From NCBI GenBank assembly GCA_002706685.1, contig PALV01000006.1, forward strand, positions 29,083-93,082: a stretch of DNA of 64,000 nt, written 5' to 3'. The translations under genes and the position numbers were made by a program. Source of the DNA: Gammaproteobacteria bacterium. GTDB lineage: Bacteria > Pseudomonadota > Gammaproteobacteria > Pseudomonadales > Pseudohongiellaceae. Under the pieces are notes generated by a model. It saw only the letters and a program-made list of their open reading frames with translations. It made no database searches and had not been told where the DNA came from. Shown in pieces: positions 56,565 to 64,000 of this stretch; the stretch's first letter is position 1, and each line of letters starts with the position of its first letter.

Positions 56565-57566
56565 TCAACGGTTGAGACAGCACCACGCCGCGCACCCCTC
56601 AAGACCAGGCCAGTCTGACTGCAACAGGCCTACCGGGATCGCCCGACACCAGTCTGCATATTGAGCCTTGTCATGAAAAGCCTCAAGAAACAGTCGTTCA
56701 TCGAAGCCTCTACCCAGTGAGGCAATCAGCTGGCCGCTGACCAGAAAGGCTCCTCGACAGCCATGCGCCAAAGCCAGATCCCCACATACAGCCCCGAGAA
56801 TTGAGCTGAACAGGCTCATGGTGTTTACAGCAATGGAGGTCGAGTCGACAGATTGTTTATCGTCGATCAACTGCTCACTGATGGCTTCCGGAGTCGGAGC
56901 CTCGCGCGGCGTCATTGGCTGACCTCCAAGGGTGCTGAGTGCTGCATAGATATTTGCAATCCCCGGGCCAGAAACCAGATGCTCTACAGTGACCCGCGGA
57001 TACCACGACCACAACTGGGAAAGGAGCCTGACCTGCTGCTGATTCTGCGGGGCGAAAGCGACATGTCCGGGTTCACAGCTGATCACCTCGCCACCACGAC
57101 TCAGGCTGGCGGCACCAAAACCGGTACCCGGTCCAGCAGTGGTGCGAAGTCCTTCGTATGCAGACTGAGCACCTATCTGTAACCAGCGCACGGGCAGATG
57201 TTGAATCCATGCAAGTGCGTAGGCTTGAGCTTCAAAGTCATTAAGAATCTTGACCGATAGCTTGAGCTCGGCGGCCAACTCATCGGTATCAAACTCCCAG
57301 GCTGAGTTGGTAAATCGTACTTTTGACTGACTGATTGGCGCAGCCACAGCCAACACAGCTTTTTCTGGCACGGCATATTGTCTGACTGCTGGCAGCATCA
57401 GGTACGCACGTATAACGTCCTGGATTCGCCCGAAATCAGCGCACCGCAATTTCTCGACGCACCAAAGCTGGGCAGCACCGCCTGCCTCGAGCGTGGATTG
57501 TGGGTAGAACAGCGCCAGTCTGGCATGGGTGCCGCCTATATCCGCAAGTAGAACTGGAATTGACAT
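56565..57566 (-). CDS. glk: Glucokinase
   Basis: 333 residues of the E. coli Glk type (321 aa), phosphorylating glucose with ATP. Phosphate-1 motif LLADIGGTHARLALF, VLAVAAPISQSKVRFTNSAW, and GPGTGFGAASLSRGG for the glucose/ATP site. Start ATG 57566, one nt after the eda stop, with GGGAG inside eda. Last gene of the zwf-pgl-edd-eda-glk operon. Confidence 0.93.
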   Translation of the reverse strand: MSIPVLLADIGGTHARLALFYPQSTLEAGGAAQLWCVEKLRCADFGRIQDVIRAYLMLPAVRQYAVPEKAVLAVAAPISQSKVRFTNSAWEFDTDELAAELKLSVKILNDFEAQAYALAWIQHLPVRWLQIGAQSAYEGLRTTAGPGTGFGAASLSRGGEVISCEPGHVAFAPQNQQQVRLLSQLWSWYPRVTVEHLVSGPGIANIYAALSTLGGQPMTPREAPTPEAISEQLIDDKQSVDSTSIAVNTMSLFSSILGAVCGDLALAHGCRGAFLVSGQLIASLGRGFDERLFLEAFHDKAQYADWCRAIPVGLLQSDWPGLEGCAAWCCLNR

Positions 57567-57567
57567 G

Positions 57568-58215
57568 TCAGGACTCCCGCGCCGGAAGCTGGCCCAAAAA
57601 CTCAAGCAGTTGTCTCGCCCTAGACTCAATGGCCTGCCAGTCCCGGTCCGCGAGCAAATCCTTTGGCACCATCCAGGAGCCGCCGGCACAGATGACATTG
57701 GGCAGCTTCAGATAATCTGCCAGGTTCTCCTGATTTATGCCTCCTGTTGGGCAGAAGCTGACTCCCTGAAATGGAGCGCCAAAAGCGCTGAGCGCCGCAA
57801 CGCCGCCACTGGTTTCAGCGGGAAAAAACTTGAATGTCGTATAACCGAGCTCCAGCCCACCCAGGATCTCCGAAGCCGTGCTGACTCCCGGCAGGAATGG
57901 CATGCCCAGCTCTCGCGCGCAGTCGGACAACAGTCGCGTCAATCCGGGGCTTACAGCCAGGTCGACACCCGCAGCAGCCACTGACTCCATGTCGCGAATA
58001 CTGTTGACAGTGCCAGCTGCGACCATCAAATCTGGCAGGGTTTTCTTTACCGCACTGATGGCTGCCAGCGCAGCACTTGTGCGCAACGTGATTTCAACAC
58101 CTTTCAACCCACCCGCCTGCAGCGCGCGACACAAACCAACTGCCTGCTCCTCAGACTCTACCTGCAAAACGGGAAGCACCCGCACGCCATCAAGCTGCTC
58201 GCGAAGATAAACCAT
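57568..58215 (-). CDS. eda: KDPG / 4-hydroxy-2-oxoglutarate aldolase
   Basis: About 215 residues; splits 2-keto-3-deoxy-6-phosphogluconate into pyruvate and glyceraldehyde 3-phosphate. Seen: GLKGVEITLRTSAAL, VAAGTVNSIRDM, and the Schiff-base lysine in TTFKFFPAETSGG, with FCPTGGINQENL. The start at 58215 is preferred because AGGAG is 10 nt upstream, whereas the ATG at 58224 would leave only 1 nt. E. coli Eda is 213 aa. Confidence 0.95.
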   Translation of the reverse strand: MVYLREQLDGVRVLPVLQVESEEQAVGLCRALQAGGLKGVEITLRTSAALAAISAVKKTLPDLMVAAGTVNSIRDMESVAAAGVDLAVSPGLTRLLSDCARELGMPFLPGVSTASEILGGLELGYTTFKFFPAETSGGVAALSAFGAPFQGVSFCPTGGINQENLADYLKLPNVICAGGSWMVPKDLLADRDWQAIESRARQLLEFLGQLPARES

Positions 58216-58253
58216 GGTTGTCATACTCCTGTTCAAGCATGCTGATACAACAT

Positions 58254-60074
58254 TTACAGGCTGCTCGCACCGTGATTGCCTGGTCCGACCACAGCCCGCA
58301 TATTGGCAAACAACTGTCTGCCCAGTGAGGTTTGCAACAGATCTTCTGGTGGCGGGCTCGCCAATGGCCGCTGCGCCAACTCCTCATCATCAAGGTGCAC
58401 GTTTAGCTCTCCTGTCACGGCGTCCAGAGTCAGCACATCACCGTCACAGAGTCTAGCCAGTGGACCTCCGTCCAGGGCTTCAGGGCTCACATGGATTGCT
58501 GCAGGCACTTTGCCAGAGGCGCCAGACATTCTTCCATCTGTGACGACCGCAACCTGCTGGCCATTGTCGAGCAGCGATCCCAGCACTGGTGTCAGTTGGT
58601 GCAGCTCGGGCATTCCGTTGGCGCGTGGGCCCTGAAAGCGAACAACGGCAACAAGGTCGCCGGTCAACTCGCCGTTTTTGAACGCTGCACCAAGCGCCTC
58701 CTGCGAGTCGAATATACGACAGGGCGCCGTCACGCGCCTATGCTGCTCAGCCACTGCTGAGGTTTTGACCACTCCTTCGCCAAGATTTCCCTGCAGCATT
58801 TTTAATCCGCCTTCGGAAACGAAGGGATCACTGATCGGGCGCAGGACGTCATGGCGCGTGCTCGCTGCCTCGTGGTCGACCCAGCTTACCTCCCCTGAGT
58901 CCTGTAATACAGGACGTCTGGCGTAATCGGCCATACCCTCTCCCATCAGGGTCACAACATCCTCATTCAGCAGACCCGCTCCGCGCAACTCTCTAACCAG
59001 AAATGCCATGCCGCCCGCTGCCTGAAAGGTGTTCACGTCCGCCTCGCCATTGGGGTACACACGAGCAAGCAAAGGTGTTACACGCGATAACCGATCAAGA
59101 TCTGACCAGCACAGGGTGATTCCCGCAGCGGCTGCAATCGCCAGCAGGTGCAGGGTGTGATTGGTAGAGCCGCCCGTTGCGAGCAGTGCAACGGCGGCGT
59201 TTACCAGTGATGACTCCGTCACCAGCGCGGCGAGCGGACGACTGTGCTGGGAGTTGGCTGAAGCGGCGATGACGCGCTGCACTGTCGCGCGGGTCAGAGC
59301 ATGGCGCAGAGGGTCGTCCGGATGCACAAAGGAAGCTCCCGGCAATTGCACCCCCAGCATTTCAACCATCACCTGATTGCTGTTGGCGGTGCCATAGAAC
59401 GTACAGGTGCCATGACTGTGATAGGAACCAGACTCCACAGCCAGCAGCTCCTCACGGTCTGCCTTGCCTTGCGCGTAGCGCTGGCGTACCAATGCCTTTT
59501 CTTTGTTCGGAATACCCGAGCCCATTGGGCCAGCGGGGATAAATCCCGCTGGCAGGTGGCCGAACTGCAGCGCACCAATAAGCAGGCCCGGAACAATCTT
59601 GTCGCAGACGCCAAGACACAAAACCCCATCGAACATATTGTGCGACAGGCTTACTGCGGTAGCCATGGCGATCACATCCCGACTGAACAGACTAAGCTCC
59701 ATACCGGGCTGTCCCTGAGTCACGCCGTCACACATGGCTGGCACACCACCGGCTACCTGGGCCGTAGCACCAATTTCAGCGGCAAACTGTTTGATCCGTT
59801 CCGGATAGTCTTTCAGAGGCTGGTGTGCGGAAAGCATATCATTATATGCCGTAACCATCCCCAGATTGGGCTGCTGCATACTGGCCAGAACCTGTTTCTC
59901 ATGCGCGGCACAGGCCGCCCAGGCATGAGCCAGATTTCCACAGGACAAGCCTTTGCGCGGGGGCAAACGCTTCATCGTTTCTGACATCTGGTTCAAATAA
60001 CGTTGCCGCTGCTCTAGGCTGCGCTGACGGATATCTGCTGTTACAGCCTCGACTTCCGGATGAATCGTCACCAT
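58254..60074 (-). CDS. edd: Phosphogluconate dehydratase
   Basis: 606 residues (E. coli 603). A [4Fe-4S] dehydratase of the IlvD/Edd family that converts 6-phosphogluconate to [23 protein letters not shown] and [20 protein letters not shown] carry the first cluster ligands, [18 protein letters not shown] the second. [20 protein letters not shown] near the C-terminus is family-specific. GGGGG 6 nt before the ATG. Confidence 0.97.
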   Translation of the reverse strand: MVTIHPEVEAVTADIRQRSLEQRQRYLNQMSETMKRLPPRKGLSCGNLAHAWAACAAHEKQVLASMQQPNLGMVTAYNDMLSAHQPLKDYPERIKQFAAEIGATAQVAGGVPAMCDGVTQGQPGMELSLFSRDVIAMATAVSLSHNMFDGVLCLGVCDKIVPGLLIGALQFGHLPAGFIPAGPMGSGIPNKEKALVRQRYAQGKADREELLAVESGSYHSHGTCTFYGTANSNQVMVEMLGVQLPGASFVHPDDPLRHALTRATVQRVIAASANSQHSRPLAALVTESSLVNAAVALLATGGSTNHTLHLLAIAAAAGITLCWSDLDRLSRVTPLLARVYPNGEADVNTFQAAGGMAFLVRELRGAGLLNEDVVTLMGEGMADYARRPVLQDSGEVSWVDHEAASTRHDVLRPISDPFVSEGGLKMLQGNLGEGVVKTSAVAEQHRRVTAPCRIFDSQEALGAAFKNGELTGDLVAVVRFQGPRANGMPELHQLTPVLGSLLDNGQQVAVVTDGRMSGASGKVPAAIHVSPEALDGGPLARLCDGDVLTLDAVTGELNVHLDDEELAQRPLASPPPEDLLQTSLGRQLFANMRAVVGPGNHGASSL

Positions 60075-60092
60075 GGTGAACCCCCTGTGCCT

Positions 60093-60797
60093 TCAGTCTT
60101 CTGGAGTGTAAAAGATATGTGTTGTGATGCCCGGATAATGCAGGATGGCTCTCACTGGTAGCTCTTCTGCGGCGCCGGGCTGGAACGCCTGCTCAAGTAC
60201 CTGGAACTTGCGCTGACCGGTTACATAAAGAAACCGGTAACGAGCCGTCAGCAGACTTCGTAGTGTTAAAGTCATGCGCGGATAGGCCATGCCCTCAACT
60301 TCGATGACGCTACAGAACTCTGTCCGGGAAATATCCAATGCCTCGCTCAGCCCTCTGGCGGACGGAAACAACGATGCAGTATGGCCATCTTCGCCCATAC
60401 CGAGCAGCACGATATCCAGCGGCATGACATGCGCCCGCAGCAATTCATCCAGCTGCGGGCGAGCTGCGTGAGCATCCGCTGTCGACTGCTTCATCGGAAT
60501 GAAGCGCGCCTCACCGGCTGCGCCTCCGAGCAGTGATCGACGAACCAGCGCGGCATTGGAATCTTCATGGTCTTCGTCCACCCAGCGCTCATCCACCAGG
60601 CTAACTATCACCTCAGACCAGGGCAGTGGCTGTGTAGAAAGTTTCTCGAAAAGCGGCACTGGTGTCCTGCCACCAGACACCGCCAAAGATACATGACCAT
60701 GTGCAGCGGCGGCGGTTTTAATCTGCCGTACGAGACGATCGGTCAACTCTGTGACCAGGCTGTCGTTGTTAGAAAACTCATGCAGGTACCTCATCAT
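60093..60797 (-). CDS. pgl: 6-phosphogluconolactonase (DevB type)
   Basis: About 234 residues; hydrolyses 6-phosphogluconolactone. HVSLAVSGGRTPVPLFEKLS and VSLVDERWVDEDHEDSNAAL plus LLGMGEDGHTASLFP are the family motifs with the catalytic His. The ATG at 60797 overlaps the zwf stop in a TGATG junction; an ATG at 60794 is equally possible. The sequence is of the NagB-related Pgl type and not the YbhE type. Confidence 0.94.
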   Translation of the reverse strand: MMRYLHEFSNNDSLVTELTDRLVRQIKTAAAAHGHVSLAVSGGRTPVPLFEKLSTQPLPWSEVIVSLVDERWVDEDHEDSNAALVRRSLLGGAAGEARFIPMKQSTADAHAARPQLDELLRAHVMPLDIVLLGMGEDGHTASLFPSARGLSEALDISRTEFCSVIEVEGMAYPRMTLTLRSLLTARYRFLYVTGQRKFQVLEQAFQPGAAEELPVRAILHYPGITTHIFYTPED

Positions 60798-62251
60798 CAA
60801 TCCTGCCAGTAGCGGCCATCACGTGCTATCAGTGCCACACTTTCCGTGGGACCCACGCTACCTGCCGGATAGAAAACCGTTTTCTGCTTGTTGCTCTGCC
60901 AGCCACTCCGAATATCGTCAACCCAGGACCACGCGGCTTCCACAAGATCCGCACGCATGAACAATGTCGAGTTGGCTCGCATCACGTCATACAAGAGCCT
61001 TTCATACGCCTCTGGCAGTCTGCGGTCCGTAAATGCTTCAGTTAACGAAAGGTTCAGAGACACCGGCTCAAGCGGGTTCTGTTCGTCCAGCCCTGGCACT
61101 TTGTTAAGTAAATGCAAACGGATACCTTCCTCTGGTTGAAGTCGTATTACCAGTCTGTTCGCATTTCCAGCCCCAGTCTGATCCGGGAAGATCGCATGCG
61201 GAAGTTCTTTGAACTGCACCACGATCTCGCAGTATCGGCGAGCCAGCCTCTTCCCGGTGCGCAGATAGAACGGAACACCGGCCCAACGCCAGTTATTGAT
61301 ATGCGCCTTGATGGCCACAAAGGTCTCAGTGGCGGATCTGCCTTCTGCGCCATCTTCCTGAAGGTAGGCAGGAACGATCTTGTTACCAATCGATCCCTGG
61401 CTGTACTGAGCCCTGACAGTGTGCTCAGCGACCGCCTTGCCTTTCATTGGTGCCAGGCTTCTTAACACTTTCAGTTTTTCGTCGTGCACTGCATGCGGGT
61501 CGAGTGAGGCCGGCGGCTCCATTGCCAAAAGACAAAGGAGTTGCAGTAAATGATTCTGGACCATATCACGTAGCGCACCGGCTTTATCGTAGAAAGACCA
61601 GCGACCGCCCACACCGACTGTTTCCGCGGCGGTGATCTGCACATGATCAATGTAAGTATGGTTCCACAGGGGCTCAAAGAGTGCGTTTGCAAACCGCAAT
61701 GTAAGAAGATTCTGGACTGTTTCCTTACCCAGATAATGATCTATCCGGTAAATCTGTGACTCATCAAAGATCCCCATCAGGCTTTCGTTAATTTCCAGAA
61801 AGCTTTCACGGTCATGTCCCAGGGGCTTCTCTATCACCAGACGCATATTGGGGCGTACTAACCCTACAGCCCAAAGTGACTGGCAGACAGGCGCAAAAAT
61901 TCCTGGAGGGGTAGCCAGATAAACTATCAAATCCCTTTTTGTATCAGTAAACACATCCCGGCTCAGAACCCGGAGCTCGGTCTCGCTGGTTGCATCAACG
62001 GCATAACTGAATAGACGCAGTGCGAAACTTTGCGCCTGTTTAGCAACTACGGTCTCACCTTCCAGATATTCTGAAAGCTTTTCCAGCACTTTATCTCTGA
62101 ATGAGTCGTGCTTGTCCTGAGTGCGGGAGACACTGACAATCTTCAGACAGGGGGAGAGACATCCGGCTACGTGCAAATGATACAGCGCTGGATACAGTTT
62201 TCTGTATGCCAGATCCCCATCGCCCCCAATGACTAACATGTCACAGATCAT
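60797..62251 (-). CDS. zwf: Glucose-6-phosphate 1-dehydrogenase
   Basis: 484 residues (E. coli 491). NADP site VIGGDGDLAYRKLYPALY, catalytic RIDHYLGKETVQNLLTLRF, and FYLRTGKRLARRYCEIV. It oxidises glucose 6-phosphate and feeds Pgl, Edd and Eda downstream. The ATG at 62251 has GGGAGG 5 nt upstream; a longer frame to 62332 lacks one. First gene of the operon. I searched 62252-62508 for a HexR-like palindrome and found none. Confidence 0.95.
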   Translation of the reverse strand: MICDMLVIGGDGDLAYRKLYPALYHLHVAGCLSPCLKIVSVSRTQDKHDSFRDKVLEKLSEYLEGETVVAKQAQSFALRLFSYAVDATSETELRVLSRDVFTDTKRDLIVYLATPPGIFAPVCQSLWAVGLVRPNMRLVIEKPLGHDRESFLEINESLMGIFDESQIYRIDHYLGKETVQNLLTLRFANALFEPLWNHTYIDHVQITAAETVGVGGRWSFYDKAGALRDMVQNHLLQLLCLLAMEPPASLDPHAVHDEKLKVLRSLAPMKGKAVAEHTVRAQYSQGSIGNKIVPAYLQEDGAEGRSATETFVAIKAHINNWRWAGVPFYLRTGKRLARRYCEIVVQFKELPHAIFPDQTGAGNANRLVIRLQPEEGIRLHLLNKVPGLDEQNPLEPVSLNLSLTEAFTDRRLPEAYERLLYDVMRANSTLFMRADLVEAAWSWVDDIRSGWQSNKQKTVFYPAGSVGPTESVALIARDGRYWQD

Positions 62252-62450
62252 CGCGACCTCCCGCTCAAAATAATACTCTCTTAGTGTGACAGGTACTGAT
62301 ACACCAGAGACCAGGTACGGACTGGCAGGCAATGCACAGCGCGTACGAAAGGACTACATGCAATAATCACGCAAATAGCGAGCCAAGATTGATGAAGAGC
62401 GTCAGGAGGGTGATTTGAGAGGTCTTACAGGAACGGAGGTTATGGCTGAC

Positions 62451-62486
62451 GGGCCGGCTCAGTAGCTAAGCATTTGTAGCCGGCCC
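62451..62486 (-). repeat. Inverted repeat between stress-protein gene and zwf
   Basis: GGGCCGGCT (62451-62459) and AGCCGGCCC (62478-62486), a perfect 9-bp stem with an 18-nt loop, 22 nt past the stop of 62509-63069 on its strand. No T run on either side. Possibly a terminator helper or a regulator site upstream of zwf. The rest of 62252-62508 shows nothing else clear. Confidence 0.45.
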
Positions 62487-62508
62487 GGTTCAGCAAGGTG
62501 ATGCAGGC

Positions 62509-63069
62509 TTAAACTTTGATCTCAAAGATACGAACCTTGTCACCACTTTCTGATTCGAGCATCTTACTTAGTTTTTTCTCACTGTCCTCATCGGTTATCC
62601 GTACAAAGAGCAATATATGCCCTTCATCAATCTGTTGCTGCAGATAATCTGCGTCACTCTGGTGGATAATTTTGCCCGCAAGAGCTCCCACCAGGCCAAC
62701 GGCGAGGATCCCGCTTAAAGCCGCCATCAAGGCACCGCCCAACACAGCAGAAGATGCGACAACCCCGCCCATTGCACCTGTGGTACCTATGAAGAACAGA
62801 CTGCCACCAAAAGAACCCTGCTCCGTCTCGCCGTCTTTCTTGCCAACGAAGGCAGTGACAGGCTTTTGGTCTGCTTCCTGACTGTCATTGGTTCGGTGGT
62901 AAAAATCGCCCAGGGAGGTTTTGATGGAGTTTTCGCTTGCCAGCAAACCAATCTGATCGTTGGTGTAACCAGCGTCAAGCAAGGAATTCACGGTCTTTTT
63001 CAGTTGCTCTCCATCGTAGAATACTGCCACTGCTTCTCTAATGGTCTTTTTACTGCTTCCAGAGGTCAT
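62509..63069 (-). CDS. General-stress-type protein with glycine-rich membrane-like core
   Basis: 186 residues. The N-terminal part (REAVAVFYDGEQLKKTVNSL then GYTNDQIGLLA) resembles the general stress protein 17M/YflT domain. The middle (about 92-140) is a glycine/alanine-rich hydrophobic stretch with G-x-x-x-G spacings, and the end is a small alpha/beta segment (HILLFVRITDEDSEKKLSKM). Homologues with this plan occur in many proteobacteria as stress proteins without known biochemistry. GGGGAA precedes the ATG. It lies downstream of the 5S array on the same strand. Confidence 0.7.
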   Translation of the reverse strand: MTSGSSKKTIREAVAVFYDGEQLKKTVNSLLDAGYTNDQIGLLASENSIKTSLGDFYHRTNDSQEADQKPVTAFVGKKDGETEQGSFGGSLFFIGTTGAMGGVVASSAVLGGALMAALSGILAVGLVGALAGKIIHQSDADYLQQQIDEGHILLFVRITDEDSEKKLSKMLESESGDKVRIFEIKV

Positions 63070-63231
63070 AAGCGTTCCCCATTGATCGTGGTCCAGTAAT
63101 CTGGATGTTCACGTTGCGTGGATTTAGCCTGTATGTCACCAGAGCGATTCTTGAGGATAAATGTCCTTAGTAAAATAATCCAACCAGAATCAGCAACTAA
63201 CTTTATACGAAACGAGAAATCGAATTGGATT

Positions 63232-63275
63232 AAAAACAAAAAAACCCTACCGGCAGCGCCGATAGGGGTTTTTGC
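63232..63275 (-). terminator. Terminator 1 of the 5S-tail array
   Basis: CCCTACCGGC-AGC-GCCGATAGGG (63245-63267). The C-A mismatch becomes a U-G pair on the minus strand, and seven Ts follow there. Nearly identical over about 60 bp to terminator 4. Next to it lies ATGCCTGAC (63283-63291), the complement of the 5S 3' end. Confidence 0.85.
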
Positions 63276-63454
63276 TTTTTTGATGCCTGACAAAACGGCA
63301 GGACAGCCGTTTTGGACGCCGGACACGGCGCCCCGCAGGGGTGAGGATCATGGATGATCCGAATCACCATGGCCGGTTTTTGCTGCTGCAAAACCGGCAC
63401 TTCCGCCATCCCTGGCGGACGGCCAGTGGACATCGGCAGGCTTTGCAGAGGTGC

Positions 63455-63488
63455 AAAAAAATCCCCGGCCTCTGATGAGACCGGGGAT
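63455..63488 (-). terminator. Terminator 2 of the 5S-tail array
   Basis: ATCCCCGG-CCTC-TGAT-GAGA-CCGGGGAT (63461-63488), followed by seven Ts on the minus strand. Again the sole mismatch is a wobble pair only on the minus strand. Confidence 0.85.
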
Positions 63489-63642
63489 TTTCCCGTTTTG
63501 ATGCCTGACGATGGTCCAGCCCCGCATCGCAGATGCGGGTCGTTCGCTCACTAAGCAAGCAGTGCTTGCTTTGCCCTTCGGGCACCGTGGCTCACCAACC
63601 GCCAGGGATGGCGGGAATGCAGCTAACGCAGGAGCAGTTAGC

Positions 63643-63680
63643 TGTCTACTCTACATGGGGAACCCCATGTGAGAGCAGAC
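63643..63680 (-). repeat. Inverted duplicate of a 5S rRNA fragment
   Basis: The left arm GTCTACTCTACATGGGG resembles the complement of the 5S segment GTCCTACTCTCACATGGGG (from 63914). The right arm CCCCATGTGAGAGCAGAC resembles the sense strand of the same segment. Together they fold into a hairpin of about 16 pairs with an AA loop, so a short 5S piece is present in head-to-head orientation. Confidence 0.6.
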
Positions 63681-63698
63681 TATTCAGCAAGGTTAAAA

Positions 63699-63735
63699 TA
63701 AAAAAAGGGCTACCCCAAATGGGATAGCCCTTTTT
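63699..63735 (-). terminator. Terminator 3 of the 5S-tail array
   Basis: GGGCTACCCC-AAAT-GGGATAGCCC (63707-63730), with six to seven Ts after it on the minus strand; one minus-strand wobble pair. ATGCCTGAC lies at 63743-63751. Confidence 0.85.
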
Positions 63736-63853
63736 GATTTTAATGCCTGACAAAACGGCAGGACAGCCGTTTTGCACTGCCGAAGGCTGCCAGAAGGGCG
63801 AGGGCCAGGACGGCCCGAGTGACCATGCCCGTAGGACATTGGCGAGTATCAAA

Positions 63854-63892
63854 AACAAAAAACCCCTACCGGCAGCGCCGATAGGGGTTTTT
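63854..63892 (-). terminator. Terminator 4: end of the rRNA operon
   Basis: CCCCTACCGGC-AGC-GCCGATAGGGG (63863-63885) begins 16 nt after the 5S 3' end and is followed on the minus strand by TTTTTTGTTTTT. This is the native rRNA operon terminator; terminator 1 is its near-copy about 620 bp away. Confidence 0.88.
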
Positions 63893-63901
63893 GCTTTTTT
63901 G

Positions 63902-64000
63902 ATGCCTGACGATGTCCTACTCTCACATGGGGAGGCCCCACACTACCATCGGCGCTGAGCGGTTTCACTTCTGAGTTCGGGAAGGGATCAGGTGGTTCAC
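63902..64000 (-). rRNA. rrf: 5S ribosomal RNA, 3' part, cut by window edge
   Basis: On the minus strand the sequence runs GTGAACCACCTGATCCCTTC, CCGAACTCAGAAGTGAAACC, GCCGATGGTAGTGTGGGG, CTCCCCATGTGAGAGTAGGA and ends CATCGTCAGGCAT, all hallmark 5S rRNA segments. About 99 of roughly 116-120 nt are present; the 5' end and the rest of the rRNA operon (23S, 16S) lie beyond position 64000. Confidence 0.97.

Larger units (their letters stand above)
63283..63901 (-). repeat. Array of 5S rRNA 3'-terminus repeats with hairpins
   Basis: Non-coding 620 bp downstream of the 5S gene. ATGCCTGAC (complement of the 5S end GTCAGGCAT) occurs at 63283, 63501 and 63743 in addition to the true one at 63902, each time directly beside an intrinsic terminator. 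At 63292-63313 and 63752-63773 it is joined to the same 22-bp hairpin, AAAACGGC-AGGACA-GCCGTTTT. Other hairpins include CCGCCAGGGATGGCGG (63600), CAGCTAAC/GTTAGCTG (63619-63643) and GCCGGTTTT/AAAACCGGC (63371-63397). No convincing coding sequence: open frames here are GC-rich palindrome shadows. Confidence 0.75.

Noticed and set aside
62252..62508. HexR operator before zwf
   Set aside because: No TGTAAT/ATTACA-type palindrome is present; only a GC-rich inverted repeat near the other gene's stop.
63283..63850. Several open frames of 60-80 codons in both orientations of the 5S-tail region
   Set aside because: They run through palindromes and terminators, have no ribosome-binding sites, and mirror each other on both strands because of inverted repeats.

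Overview
The window reads as chromosomal DNA of a heterotrophic, probably marine, gammaproteobacterium. The evidence is the conserved ispB / rplU-rpmA-obgE-proB block, murJ and rpsT (with a TTG start) nearby, UbiC-type ubiquinone synthesis, an OprF/OmpA-like porin, a TonB-dependent receptor, a sodium-pumping oxaloacetate decarboxylase, an Entner-Doudoroff operon and several acyl-CoA enzymes. I cannot name the genus from sequence alone. No phage, transposase, CRISPR array or tRNA gene was seen. Nearly all of the DNA is ordinary dense coding sequence.

Layout. 1-8.6 kb is housekeeping: truncated DAHP synthase, murJ, an NRAMP-related transporter, a Dps protein, rpsT, proB, obgE, rpmA, rplU and ispB. 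8.7-25.7 kb is mixed metabolism and envelope: acyl-CoA synthetase, a transglutaminase/TPR lipoprotein, ETF-ubiquinone oxidoreductase, a YfcH-type epimerase, a TonB receptor, an exported methyltransferase, a CoA-transferase, nitroreductase plus serine hydrolase, a DegQ-type protease divergent from a membrane-anchored winged-helix regulator, and a flavin amine-oxidase-like enzyme. 25.8-34.8 kb is mostly a catabolic set on the minus strand (acyl-CoA dehydrogenase, two SDRs, a CurA-type reductase, a class-III aminotransferase, a second CoA-transferase, ubiC). 34.9-42.3 kb is phosphate and polyphosphate control: OmpA-like porin, phoB-phoR, phoU divergent from ppk1, and a short ppx convergent with ppk1; Pho-box promoters can be read upstream of phoB and phoU. 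42.4-56.5 kb holds a GT39-like membrane glycosyltransferase, a chemoreceptor, an orphan ExeA-like ATPase, cysE, a PIN-PhoH protein, oadGAB, NnrU, ExoD (apparently with an ATT start), a YqjD/YqjE/YqjK-like trio, an AI-2E family transporter and DUF3185.

56.6-62.3 kb is one operon, zwf-pgl-edd-eda-glk, that phosphorylates glucose and takes it through the Entner-Doudoroff route. A stress-type glycine-rich protein follows. The right end is the 3' part of a 5S rRNA gene on the minus strand. It is followed by the most unusual stretch of the window, about 670 bp of non-coding DNA holding four copies of the 5S 3' terminus, each coupled to its own intrinsic terminator. Two copies also share a second hairpin, and a further inverted 5S fragment lies among them.
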